Origin: Hydractinia symbiolongicarpus
Lineage: Eukaryota > Cnidaria > Hydrozoa > Anthoathecata > Hydractiniidae
Assembly (NCBI RefSeq): GCF_029227915.1
Contig: NC_079887.1
Span: 24,301,650 to 24,365,649 of the forward strand
Direction of reading: 5' to 3'
DNA: 64,000 nt
Under the pieces are notes generated by a model. That model did no database searches and was not told the DNA's origin. It saw nothing but the letters and a program-made list of their open reading frames with translations. The translations under genes and the position numbers were made by a program. Below are positions 47,601-59,127 of the stretch, one piece after another (position 1 is the stretch's first letter; each line of letters begins with the position of its first letter).

Positions 47601-50600
47601 ACCCTATTCCCATGCTACACGCTAAGCAGAAAGAATACATTCACACTTTTATAGTCTGGAATAACTCGGCTGTGGTTTGAACTCAAGACCTCCCGCACCG
47701 GAAGCGGACGCTCTACCACAAGGCTACCAGTTGGTAAAAATCCCAGTATAGCTAACAATGAGAAGTTGCACATGCAATGCCTCATAAAAAGTTGGTTGGG
47801 ATGTATCTCAGATTTGCTTAAAAAAAGGACTGTACAAAAAGATTTTTAGAAACGCTGCACATCCAATTAATACTCCGCATGAAATAACAACTATAATAGC
47901 AACTTCTTAGTCTTCTTATATATCTTAGATGATATAGTCTTCTTATATATCTTAGATGATATAGTCTTCTTATATATCTTAGATGATATAGTCTTCTTAT
48001 ATATCCTAGATGATATAGTCTTCTTATCTTCGATATTATAGTCTTTTTGTTGATATAGTCTTCATATATATCTTAGATAATATAGACTTTTGATTGTGCC
48101 TATGTGACAAAAGAAGCTAACATTTTATTGAGTGCAATCATTCAAACAATTAAAACAACAGTATGAGATTTCATCGAAAAAGACAATAACGTATGAAAAA
48201 ACCACGTTAGTCTAAACCAGACCTTAATCTTGTTTGGTGTCCTCAATCACCAACTCCCCCACCCATTGACTGCTATTCTGAAAAATCCTGCCTTACCCAT
48301 CGACTACTGTTCTACATCATGCCTGCTTGCAAGAAGTTTAACAAATTTTTTTTGTTTCCTATTATATCCTAGTATATTACCCAAAAAAGAAGGATTAGAG
48401 TATATAATCGTAGCATCATTAAATTCCTACTATATATCCCAGTACAAGCATATCTCAATTTCATTGACTACTACACATCCACGACTGTGAGCTTCTGGTC
48501 TACAAATGTAATATCTCAAACCTTCTGAGCGAAATATACTGCTCTTGTTGTCTGGTTAGTACACGAACAGTAATGTGACATTGCTATCCAAGCTTCGATG
48601 TTGTTTTCACTCAATTCCATCAAATCTTGAGCTAACCTGAAAACGAGTGAGGAGATTAATTTGTCTATAAACCGGCTTCAAAGGGTGTCCACTCAATGTT
48701 AACTTCGTAACCTTCCCTTTTTAACAAGAATTCCTGACGTTTCTTTCCTAAAATTTGATTCTTGCCAATGTTTAAAAACAGGAAATACTTCTCCTTGACT
48801 ATGTAAATCTAAAATTCCTCACATTTTCCTGACAAATCATACAAATTGATAATACGCCTGACTTTTTTAGACAATATTATGAAAATTCCTGGAACTTCCT
48901 CACTTTCCTGGCGACACAGTGTAAATTTTGGTAAAGTTTGTTGTAAAATCAACAAAAGCTAAAAAATTATTTTTTTTAGTACTAAATTCAATGATATTTC
49001 ATGTGTGTTTAATTTTGCGAAGTTGGCGAAAATCCGCTAAAATGCGACAATTAACAACCCACAGAAATTGGCATTATTATGGTAATTTTCCCTAATGTTC
49101 TTTCCACCTACCTTTCCAGTTGGTCTTTACACGATTCTTCTGCAAGAACTTGTGCAAATATATCCATCCCTTCTAAACATAATTTATCCTGAAGACGCAC
49201 CTGAAAATAAATGCATGAAAATTGAATTACAACGCTTCGGGTACAAGAATTTTAGCAATAATAATTCAACTGTACCATTCACAAGATAAGGAAATTTTGC
49301 CATTGTATGCAAAGGCCTGGGACGAGCAATTGAGTGCCATTTTGGAAATTTATGTTATCAATTCACCTTTTAATATTTATGCGTTGATAAAGTTTGAATG
49401 CATATCTCTTAACAAGTCTAAAATTATTGATGACAGTATTAGCTATTGCTTAAATAATGAATAATCAAATCTGAAATTCTATAAATGTGAATATCTTGAG
49501 AACAAAAAAGAGCTTTTTAAAAAATTTAAAAAAGGCTTGCTAACCAACTTTTTAAGCCCTATAAAATAAGTCCCACGTATAAGTCAGGTTCCCTTTATGC
49601 TCCAAAATTAAGCCTAATAAAAGTTTGTTTCAATAATGCTTAATTTGATGCACTTCTAAGACTCATACCGAGTCTTAGAAGTGCATTATAAAGTGTATTA
49701 TAAAGATTATGCTTGCAAAAAAAGGGTGTATTAATGTCACAATTTGCAGCACGATCCTTTATAGTCGTTGATTCACTGAGTTGTTTAAAAGAACAAACAA
49801 GTTAATTTATACTGCCAGGTATAATTTTCTCTAAAACATTTCTAGCAGCTCTCAAAAGAGATTGACAATTTCAGTCAATAAACCAATCAATAAATCAACC
49901 AATCGCTTTATGAAAGATCTGCATGTTTCTCCTCTGAGGCTAGAATAAATGTCTTCATAAGCATATAAAATAATGCACTTGTTTATCCTGAGGACTACCT
50001 CAATTAAAGAGGTCTCTCTCAAAACTTTCAGGTCTCTGACCGGGTGAATATTATCTCGTTAACTCCATTTCTATATACCTTTTCGTAGCAAGAAATTGCC
50101 TTCTGATTCTCTCCAATTCTATAGTGTGATTCAGCTTGTGAACTCAAAAGTTTCACATTGTCTTTGAGTGTCTAAAACAATATAACGTCTCTAAACAAAA
50201 GTTCTTTTAGGGGTTAATTTTTAAGCCATGTCAAATTGCTTATCAAATATGGGTAGAAAAATTGAAAGATTTTATTGTGAGTTTGTTTTGCAAAGTTACA
50301 GAGATAAGATTTGAGCATATTAAGTAATACTATTATTGTATTCTAGTGTTTTTGCCAATACTTAAATTGGAGCATGGGGGAAATATTTTCTAGCTCGAAA
50401 AAATCGTCGCTAATAAAAAAAGTAAGAGACACATATATTTTCGTGTATTTATTTCTTACCTGGGTTTCAAGAGATTTAAATATTTGTAAAGCTTCTAAAA
50501 ACAAGAAAAAGTGAATAAATTAATTAATACAAAAATTTCAATTATGCAACACCAGTACCAAAGACATCAAATTCACAGAGCATAAAATTATACTTATTAA

Positions 50601-53600
50601 TAAGTCAACATAAAAATTGCCAACATCATCCTCCATCACTGTGGGTTGATCGCCTTGTATTACTTATATTAGGCGATCTTCCCACAATGGTGAAGGGCAT
50701 TTTATTAGGAGTTTACTAATATTAAGAGTTTTTAAAATGTCAAAACTGAAAAACCTTTTTAAAAACATGTTTTATCAAGCTTCTGTCAACTTCACGAAAA
50801 GTACAAAATAACAACTATAATTTCTCTTGGTTAACAACTAGTCTTGAGCATTTAACATGAAGGATTGTTTAAGGCATTCAAAGAGAAGGCGCAAGGATGG
50901 TTATTGTAAACAAACTTACTTGGATGTTTATTCAACGCAGTAAAAGAATATCCCTTTAAATACTGAGTCAACCTGAAAACAAAATAAACAATTTCTTACA
51001 TGCACTACATTTTAGAGTGTGCACGTTTAGAGTGTGCACGAACTAACGCAACGAATTTTGGATCTTTGGCTGGCTGGTCTATTGTATTTGTTTGAATAAA
51101 TACCAGCAATAAACCACTTCCCCGTTACTTCTTAATATGGAAAAGTTAAAGATTAGGAAAATGTCCCTAAAAATAATTTTAGTAGTGTTTATTGACTTAA
51201 AACAACAAATTAGACATATATTAGATACCAGATAAATAAGACAAGCCTAACGCCTTTTGCAAGTTTTAAGTGAAAAAAAAACAAACTTCAATACTCAGAC
51301 CAGATATAAAATCCTACAGAAAAACATAAAGAAGACGCTACCATTCCGGTGTTGTCTGTGGTGTACTGCCATTCATTAATAAGGTAACTTCTTGTAAGGT
51401 CACACCTAATTGAATTAAAGATGTGGCAGCATCCAACGCAAGAGGTGACGACCTATAGAAGAAATGTATAAATGGCGCTACAAATATTTTGGTTTTAAAT
51501 TTTTTTATCACAAAACACATATTGATTTGTCACATTCTTAGGTGATCATGTTTTATGGAAAAAAATTGCTTCTCACCTTAATACTTCTTTGTAACAAGTT
51601 ATAGCAGATCTAAAAATAACATCTAATGAAAAGATAACGACAGAAAAGTATACCATAAAAATAGCAAAAATAATCGTCGTTCACATCTTTTTAAGCTACA
51701 TATCATGGGGTAACAAATTATTGGGGGTCTTTCTTTGCAAATGCAAAATTCACTGGATAAATTTCTTGGGTTGTTATGGGAATCCATTTGGCATATTGCA
51801 AGACACTGTCTTCTTTAAGGTTACTTAGTTATGTTTTCTATGCTAAGTTGTCTTTACATAAATTCTGATTATAACACAAAAAATAAAATTAATAATACCA
51901 TCAACAGCCCTGATAATTTTAACCCCATAAATGCCAGATCTAAATCATGCTGCAAAAACTAAATTTTGTCAGAATTAGGGACAGCAACCGCCTTCTTTCC
52001 CCAATACTTACAAGGGCTACACAAAGGCCAAACCAAACACATACAAAAATGTTTCGACCACAAAGTGTATTTATTTAAAACTAGTTAAAGGTCCACTGAG
52101 GCAGAAGAAAAATGGAAAAGAACTTGAATTTGAATTTGGATGACGTCAAAAAGACCTGTCCATATATTAAAAATTTGTTTATCTGTTGTTTTTATTGTGT
52201 AAAGCTTAAAGCGAAGATGAAGGAAATGTACAGGATTGTGTTCTTTTGACAATAGTCGAAGAAAAATCAGGGTTTAAATATATTTTGATGATATCATCAT
52301 TCTCGGTTCCGAAACAAGTGGATTAGCCTTGGCAAATTGGTCCTGTTTAGGTCCCAGATGGTCCTTAGTTACACACACTATGACGCCAGTTATTTCTACT
52401 TGTTTTCAAGTTATCTTGCCTTAGGGGCTGTTCATATGAAGCGAGCTGGCCCGGTTGACCAGGCTGGGTCGGTTAGGCGGGTTGATATTTTGTTACGTTC
52501 ATATGAGGCAGGATGAAAATAGTCACAAAGTTTGTTCATATATTTTATAAGGAGTTCTAAAGGAAATTTAAATTACAAGGAATTCTTCAAAAAATGTATT
52601 TTATGAAAAAGCTACAAATAATGATTATTTTGTCAAAGCAATGATAAATACACAACAATAAGATTTGATGAAAATGTTTTTCTTCTGGGGCGTTTTTCTT
52701 TTGGAACGTTTAATATAATTATTGTTTCAATGCATATGTAATATTATTTTCACCAAAAATTGACACAAAAGTTAAATTTCAATATTTTTAACATTTCTGT
52801 ACAGAAAAAATGCTTTCTCCAAAAAAATAATCTTGATCATGCTCAAAAATAAAGTGAGTCACCCACCTGGTCGGGCTTGCCCATTTATATGTAAAATTTT
52901 CATTTCGCCTAGCCGAGATCTAGGTAAAAACAAGCGAAATCTGGGCAAGGCGGGCTGGGCTGGCTCAGTTGTCATATGAACACATTTTTTTTGTATGTTT
53001 TTCTTGATAGTAGCGAGATCCCGCCCAGCAACCAGCCCGGCCAACAGAGCCAGCCTGCTTCCATATGAACAGCCCCTTAAACTAAAAATTGCAATGCAAT
53101 GACTTCACTCTTATTTATTGTATTGACATCAGTCTGAATGGATTGAATGAAAAGTTCACAAGTAAGACATTACTTTTTTCGGATACTTTAAAGGAAATGC
53201 ATAAATTTAATTTTGCAAAATACCAATTCTGTAAAATTCTACAGACATACAAATTTGAAAAATTTAACCGAAATTTAATTTAATTTAGCAGATTTAAAAA
53301 AAGACTGTCCACTTTGTAAAAAAAGTTTGTTTCGTTAAGGTAGAGTCAACATTTTTGAAAATTATTCTGTAATCATCAGTAATATCATAACAAATTGTTA
53401 TGAAAACTATGCACAAACATCAGCTTATGCTAGGCACAAGAGTATGTTTTTTAATTCATCAATTTTTTGTTTTTCAGCAGAAAACAACAAAGTCACAGCT
53501 TAACATTGAATGATAAACTACCACTACATTTAGCATTTTTCCTTACATGAACAAAGTAATGATCTTCTAGAAATTGTTATATATTACAACAATGCAAACA

Positions 53601-56600
53601 ATCTCACCGTTCCATTCCATATTTTTGATAAATTTTCCCCAACACCATGTTTAATTTACTTGTTCTTTGTTTCGGTGGAATACTTTCCAGCTAAAATTTA
53701 ATACAAAACCAACTTGCAGTGAATGTCAGCAGACAAGAATGTGAAAGATAAGGACATTCAGGTTACCAATAAAGTCAGATTAAATAAATAACCTGTGACT
53801 TAATTAATGCGGTTCAAGTAATCAGCCATAACCAGGTTTCCGCAAATTTTGTTTAACAATTTCAAGGTTTTCAAAGCTTTTTATCATTAATGATGTATTT
53901 TTTTAGGTTTTTCACTATTATTTTTGCTATGTTGTGGAGTCAAGAAACACAGGGATGCAAAAATATAATTTGGTACACAATAAGGTAATGTCAAGATACC
54001 CAACAGTGGCAGTGCTCAACAAAACCTATGAGAAATTAGCTATTTAAAAATGACAAACATGACATCTTACTACAGGGCAATGTTTTATGACTACACAATA
54101 TTTATATTTTTAAAGTTTTCTTCTACAAAATGATGGATATTTAATATTTTCACTGTCATTTAGTCTGATTTTAAGGTTTTGCAAGTTCTGACACACACCT
54201 TGTACTGTTGTTTTAAAAAAATACATTAGTCGATTACTTTATTGGCATAAATTTTCACTGGAATTAAATTTCGTGGATTTCAATCAAATCTCTGAAATTA
54301 AGTCCCCACCAAAATCTCGAAAGTGGCTATTCACGAAATATTGGGCCCCAAACATTTTTGAATACTTTAAGTGGATAAATTTTGGCGAGGATTAAATTTG
54401 CCAAATTTCGGCGAAATTCACCAAATTAAATAACAGCCAAAATTTTGATACCTGACTATTCACCAAATTAAATACCCGCCAAATCTAACATAATTTGCCG
54501 TTCGCCAAATTAAATCCCTGCCAAATATGAAAAAAAAAATGTTTTTTTAATTAAGAAAAGAAAAATGTTTTATTCCCAAAAAACGAACTTTTTTTTATTG
54601 ACGATGATGAAGAATAGAATCTTTAGCTCTATAACAAATCTTGTGTTGATATATACGTTTATTCTTGTTTTTATAAAACATTTCAAAACATAAAAATTCA
54701 TTTCTTTGTGTCATTCACCTAAATAAATCCCCATCAAAATAAATAATTTTTTGTAAATTGAATCCTCACCAATCTTTTTGAAATTTTTTAGTCATTTTGG
54801 TCATTCACCAAATTAAATACTTACCAAATTTTATCCACTTAAGGTAATTGTCTCATCCGAGAAATTTATATTTCATGGTCGAAATCTCCAATTCCACAAG
54901 TGTTCACACTTTCCCTTACTTCCTTTTTTACCTCCACTGTTCTCCCATAAGGAAAGAAACGAGTAAAAATTATGAAACATAATATATTATATTCTTTAAC
55001 ATGAACATAAAATCATGTCTCCACTAAATATTAGTCCCTGAAAAATACTTGATTTTAGCAGATAAGCACAACCATAAAATTCAATCCCGCGAAAATTATA
55101 AAGTATTGTGCAAACAGTAACAATATACTTGTTAGGAGGAAAAAAAGATAATCTACATTTTATTGCATCTAGCTAAAAAAGATAATCTACATTTTTAGAA
55201 AGCTAAAAGATTTTTTTGCAGAAATAATAAAGTTTCAAAGGGAAGGAAAATATATATTAGTTCATTAAAGCAAAGTTATAATAAATAGAAAATGGTGCAA
55301 CAAAAAAGAGTACAACACTTACAACTGCCATAGCTTGTCTGCTGTCATTCAGCTTGTTGTAACATTGAAATAGTTTGAACTTCACATCAACTTCTGTTGT
55401 TAAAGAGATCTAAAATAAAATAGAGTGAAGAGTATCTAGGTCCAAAAAGGATGACCCTATTTTTGTTTATCTATGTATTTCGTTCAACAAATATAATATA
55501 AATTCATTATAATATGGGATTAACTACAGAAAAATAAGAATCTTATCCAATAATATATATAATAGAAAATCAGAAACTTTATTTCGGTAATAAGGCATAC
55601 CTTATTAGAAGTATATTTAGGCTTCATTTTGGCTAATGTTTTTTTCAGTTTTAAAGCTTCACCATACTGGACCTAAAACAGAAAAATATAAACATGGACA
55701 TATATTTAAAAATGTTGGACTCGTTGTCCAATTATAAAACAGTCAATAACATAAAAACATTTTTTTTAATGCAGTGACAACAACCGGTTGTGGTAACTGA
55801 TATTGAGGTGGGTGAAATACAAGGTGCATGCTTGTGCACCTAAACAACCTACGAGGTACATGAAAAGATGTGTACCAAGATATTAAACTTCTGTGACAAA
55901 GCTTTGCATGAGAAATTCATCAATTTATATTTTATTAAAGTACCATTTATCTGAAGTATTACAATTTCTTTTCAACATTATTGTGGCCAATTACAACAAG
56001 ATCAAAAACTGTTTTTTTTCAAGGTAGCCCAAGTCTTGACTTGCATGGGTTGTGATGTAGTATTTCAGGTTGGTCTATCACACCCTGAATGCTTTTTGAA
56101 TTGGACTCACTAGAACATCCTGTATAATAAAAACAAGCTGGCATACTTTTCAAAAATCTAAAGGTATATTAGATGTCCTTATCAGTTGATCGAAATCATG
56201 CAACTATTTTTCATATTGCAATAAAAAATAGCTGATGTGCCAGCTTGCATCATTCTATTTTGGTCTAGACTATCAACGTTAACAAGTTGATGTGTGTACC
56301 TTCTATTAAAGGCACGTAATCACCCTTATCGACAAAAATTAACATATACATTTTTTATATTTATTTCAAAGTTCAGACGGAGTAATGACTTTCCTGAAAA
56401 TTTGAAGATATTAAACTACTAGAAATGGAAATGGTACTTCAATATCTTGAATTTATTGTTGTTTTCTTCTAACCGCCATATTTAACGGTCTTATTAATCT
56501 CTTACTCTCGTCTAATAAGCGGGCCGTCGCAAATGTTTGTATGAAATCGTAGGTAAACAAACAGCCTTATCTTTAAATGAGCACTGAGATCGAGTTCGAT

Positions 56601-58092
56601 AAAATCGCCATTATGGTCGGCTCTGTTCACGCTGTTCTTTTTGGCTTGTTTTTCTTTGTAAAACATGGCATCAAAAAGTGGAAAGAAATGTTGGTTCTGT
56701 TTAAAAAACTGCCAATAGAATTAATTTTCTGCTATTCTATTCGCCATTGTTTTTGGAGACCAGGCAAAACAAAACAGAAAGAAGAAATCATAGTTTTGCT
56801 TTGTGGTTATTAATTATGATAATTAATGCTTATCACGCTCTTTCGTTTTTCATTAGCATGACCGGGATTATTGCATATTATAAGCCAAAAAACCCAACGG
56901 GGGAGAATGCTCATTGTGATAGTTGATGATAGTTGAAGCACTATGGAGATAATTAAATTTAGAGCATGGGGAAATTCTGAAAATTTAGGTATTCTAATTG
57001 TCTAGATTTCTATAAGGAAACAACTAACTGTTTGAACAAAGGAAAATAATCAAAAAGTAAGACACCTAGCAAGGTGAAGCTGCCTTCAGAAACAACAACA
57101 AGTGGTCAGTGTTGCAAAGAAGTCTGATTTCAGAAAGTTAAAACATTTAAATAATAAAGAATAACACAGAAACTTCGATTGATTTATCTGATTTATCGTG
57201 TTTGAAACTTTGTTGATACTTTTATAAAAGCATTACGATGGAAACACAGCTACGGATACTCTCCCTCATTCATTATTTTTTCTGTAATGGCAAGAATGCA
57301 GCAACCATGTGATCGATTTTGCCGTGCATTTATTATCGCATGATTCGTGCAATGAAATGCAATGGCAGTTCTGAAGGTGAAGAGAAATTGGGGTGAGTTT
57401 GTTACTTCTTTGAAACATTTGAACATGTTCTGGTTGTCAGTTTTTAATAAAAATTTCAGGGTAATGTTTTCTCATGTATATCTTTCAATTTTTACAATAA
57501 AATAGGCACCTCAAAAAAATTTGCCTACAGGGTCATTAAGCGCCTTTAACTACTTATAAGAATAAACTTATGTACAAGATAACAGAATGTTGAAGGGCAT
57601 AAAAAAATCATGTGACTAACTTTGAGTAACTATGAATACACTTTGGCATTTTTAACAACACATGCAAAACATTTGGGAAAACAACCAGTCATACCTCAGC
57701 TCGTTTATAATTACCTCCATCATATAATGCATCTCCATAATACAACAACAATTGATATTTTTTGGCAATAATATTATAATCATCTCTTAATGGTGCTGCA
57801 AGTTCTGGGAGAGATAACATAAATGGAACCTGAAATGTCAGAAAGCAAAATAAGTTCAAATTGGTGCAAAAATATATACTTAGAATGGTTCTGTGAAGAA
57901 TACAGAAATAGACTCTTAGATCTTAAGAAAGTTATTATTAAAGTGAAAAGATTTGGGTGCGAATCTTTTAATTGATCTTACTTTGTAAATTATAAATGTA
58001 AACAATTGTTCATGCAATCTTACCAATGTCATCACATTGCTGTACAGTCCATCAGCATGCAACTTTTTCACTTGCTCAAGCGTAATCATCAT
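41625..58092 (-). CDS. anapc7: Anaphase-promoting complex subunit 7, 21 exons
   Basis: Exons in reading order: 58024-58092, 57695-57829, 55601-55672, 55323-55409, 53608-53690, 51577-51609, 51342-51452, 50920-50972, 50460-50494, 50079-50171, 49112-49200, 48522-48636, 47283-47328, 46776-46871, 45910-46010, 44938-44982, 44711-44823, 43353-43469, 42834-42954, 42560-42589, 41625-41636. All phases agree: 1656 nt, 551 residues; human APC7 is 565. Matching blocks are VKKLHADGLYSNV at the N-terminus, KYQLLLYYGDALYDGGNYKR, LESIPPKQRTSKLNMVLG, PQEAVIHFREAIRLSPNE, and YKEAINIARNAHKTIGANAR. The product is a stack of tetratricopeptide repeats ending in an acidic tail (DLDGIGADIQ). Family knowledge: APC7 dimerises and forms the top of the TPR scaffold in the animal APC/C ubiquitin ligase that drives mitotic exit. 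The last coding exon is only 12 nt (Trp-Met-Asp-stop) and is the least certain. The introns are full of repeats and hold a tRNA gene. Confidence 0.93.
43633..43705 (+). tRNA. tRNA-Val (anticodon UAC)
   Basis: A complete 73-nt cloverleaf without CCA. The acceptor stem is GGTTCCG paired with CGGAACC, with discriminator A at 43705. The D arm contains TAGTGTAGTGGTTATCA, the anticodon stem TTCGC/GCGAA surrounds a seven-base loop with TAC in the middle, and the T arm is CCCGG-TTCGAGC-CCGGG. A and B boxes are intact, and a T run at 43709-43713 can stop RNA polymerase III. It lies inside an anapc7 intron on the opposite strand. Unlike the SINE heads, all stems are perfect, so it is probably functional. 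Confidence 0.95.
46274..46305. repeat. 13-bp perfect inverted repeat in anapc7 intron
   Basis: TTTGGTTTATGAC and its complement flank a six-base loop. Just upstream, ATGCCGGGATGACT occurs as two adjacent copies (about 46230-46258). Confidence 0.8.
47456..47732 (-). repeat. tRNA-derived SINE, second family
   Basis: Minus-strand copy of the element at 31985-32294. It has the head GGTAGCCTTGTGGTAGAGCG, a B-box-like GAGTTCAAACC, then AGGCGGTTGTCTAGTTGAGC and CGTAGCTCAAATGGAAGC. An AT-rich tail lies near 47456. It lies in an anapc7 intron. Confidence 0.75.
47911..48095. repeat. 27-bp minisatellite
   Basis: The unit TCTTCTTATATATCTTAGATGATATAG starts at 47911 and recurs every 27 bases for about four near-perfect copies. 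Two or three shortened, mutated copies follow. The array sits in an anapc7 intron between exons 12 and 13. There are no spacers, so it is not a CRISPR array. Confidence 0.93.
49648..49686. repeat. 17-bp perfect inverted repeat in anapc7 intron
   Basis: ATGCACTTCTAAGACTC and its exact complement surround a five-base loop. A compact stem-loop of unknown role. Confidence 0.85.
50633..50694. repeat. imperfect hairpin in anapc7 intron
   Basis: Two arms of about 23 bases (TGTGGG-TT-GATCGCCT against AGGCGATC-TT-CCCACA) with a 15-base loop and few mismatches. The size would suit a MITE remnant or a precursor-like hairpin; nothing supports expression. Confidence 0.6.
52434..53076. mobile_element. MITE-like element, 643 bp, TTA target duplication
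   Basis: The ends are inverted repeats of about 30 bases that start GGGGCTGTTCATATGAAGC (left) and GGGGCTGTTCATATGGAAGC (right, read on the other strand). Both sides are flanked by TTA (52431-52433 and 53077-53079). Just inside the ends both strands are rich in GGCTGG/CCAGCC and CGGGC. A 3-bp TTA duplication fits PIF/Harbinger-type elements. There is no transposase, so it is non-autonomous. It lies in an anapc7 intron. Confidence 0.85.
54362..54846. mobile_element. MITE-like element with internal CACCAAATTAAAT repeats
   Basis: The left end (TACTTTAAGTGGATAAATTT near 54363) and right end (AAATTTTATCCACTTAAGGTA, ending near 54846) are inverted copies over about 35 bases. The inside holds several direct copies of TTCACCAAATTAAAT followed by CCCGCCAAAT-like text. 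It has no coding capacity and lies in anapc7 intron 4. Confidence 0.7.
56577..56813 (+). CDS. small open frame inside anapc7 intron (doubtful)
   Basis: Seventy-eight codons on the strand opposite anapc7, starting MSTEIEFDKIAIMVGSVHAV with one membrane-like segment (about residues 11-29), then Lys-rich text. The first half looks more protein-like than the neighbouring intron. It could be a first exon of a small gene or a chance frame. No family was recognised. Confidence 0.2.
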   Translation: MSTEIEFDKIAIMVGSVHAVLFGLFFFVKHGIKKWKEMLVLFKKLPIELIFCYSIRHCFWRPGKTKQKEEIIVLLCGY

Positions 58093-59127
58093 TCTTCATA
58101 AATTACAAGCTACGATTGTTCAAACCAATATTTAATTAAATCCTTAATCTCAACGTTTTTGTGGTAAATCCAAACAAGTAAATGGCAACAATACAAGTTG
58201 AAATAATAAATGAACTAGAACAAGGGAATTTTTTCAATCCTTTTTGGTTAAAAGACAAAACATTCTTCCTCATACAACGAAATAAAATAAAAAATCAGAA
58301 ATAAAAACACAATAACAAACTTTTAATAATGCAGTTCTATCTTTATTTTTCATACACTACAAAAATGGTTATAAATCAATAAAATCAATAAAAAAATCCT
58401 AGCATATAAACTTGTACTGTTAAATACATCAATGTGCACATTTAAATAAAATTATATAAACAAAAAAAGTGTAAACACTTCAAAAACCCTATCTGCAAAA
58501 AATCTTAAAGAACAGTTGTTTCATAATGAGGTATTTACTGAATAGATGTAAGACAAGCACCAACTAAATTTAGCAGTCATATGATAATCAATAAACACCA
58601 GAGAGATTGCTGTTCCAGGATGTTCCAGGGTGACATTTGTTGTTCAAAATTTAGGAGAACACACTTAATACCACATAAAGAATCCATATTTTAAAACTTT
58701 TGACAATATTTATACATATATCGGTTATTACTTCTTTAAGATGTGGACAACTTGGTAAGATATACAATTTTTAGATTTAAGAGAAATCGTTATTATTAGT
58801 CAAAGATTTAGTTATTTAGTTCATTTTTAAACCACAGGTACAAGAAATTAATTAATGTAAAACAATCTACATAGCCTTAACATTTTATACCCGCACAAAA
58901 ATAAGCAAAGCAAGAATACAATACTATTGTAATACGAAACAGTACAAAACATTCAAAGAAATTCCAAACAGTGGAATAGTATAAAAAAATCAATAATAGT
59001 AAAACAAACTTAAATTTTAAATAAATGCGAATATATACATTAATCAGTGCGATAATTAATCATACGTGCAAACTTTACTGGTATCAAATACCACAAATTG
59101 TTCCCTTAAAACCTTGCTAAGTTTCTT
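58093..59127. other. intergenic between the lysine-rich gene and anapc7
   Basis: AT-rich DNA holding the 3' UTR of the lysine-rich gene. A minus-strand AATAAA lies near 58340. The anapc7 promoter should lie directly above 58092. No other signal is seen. Confidence 0.4.

Noticed and set aside
47911-48095. Regular short repeats that might suggest a CRISPR array
   Set aside because: The units are directly adjacent with no unique spacers, and the DNA is clearly from an animal genome.
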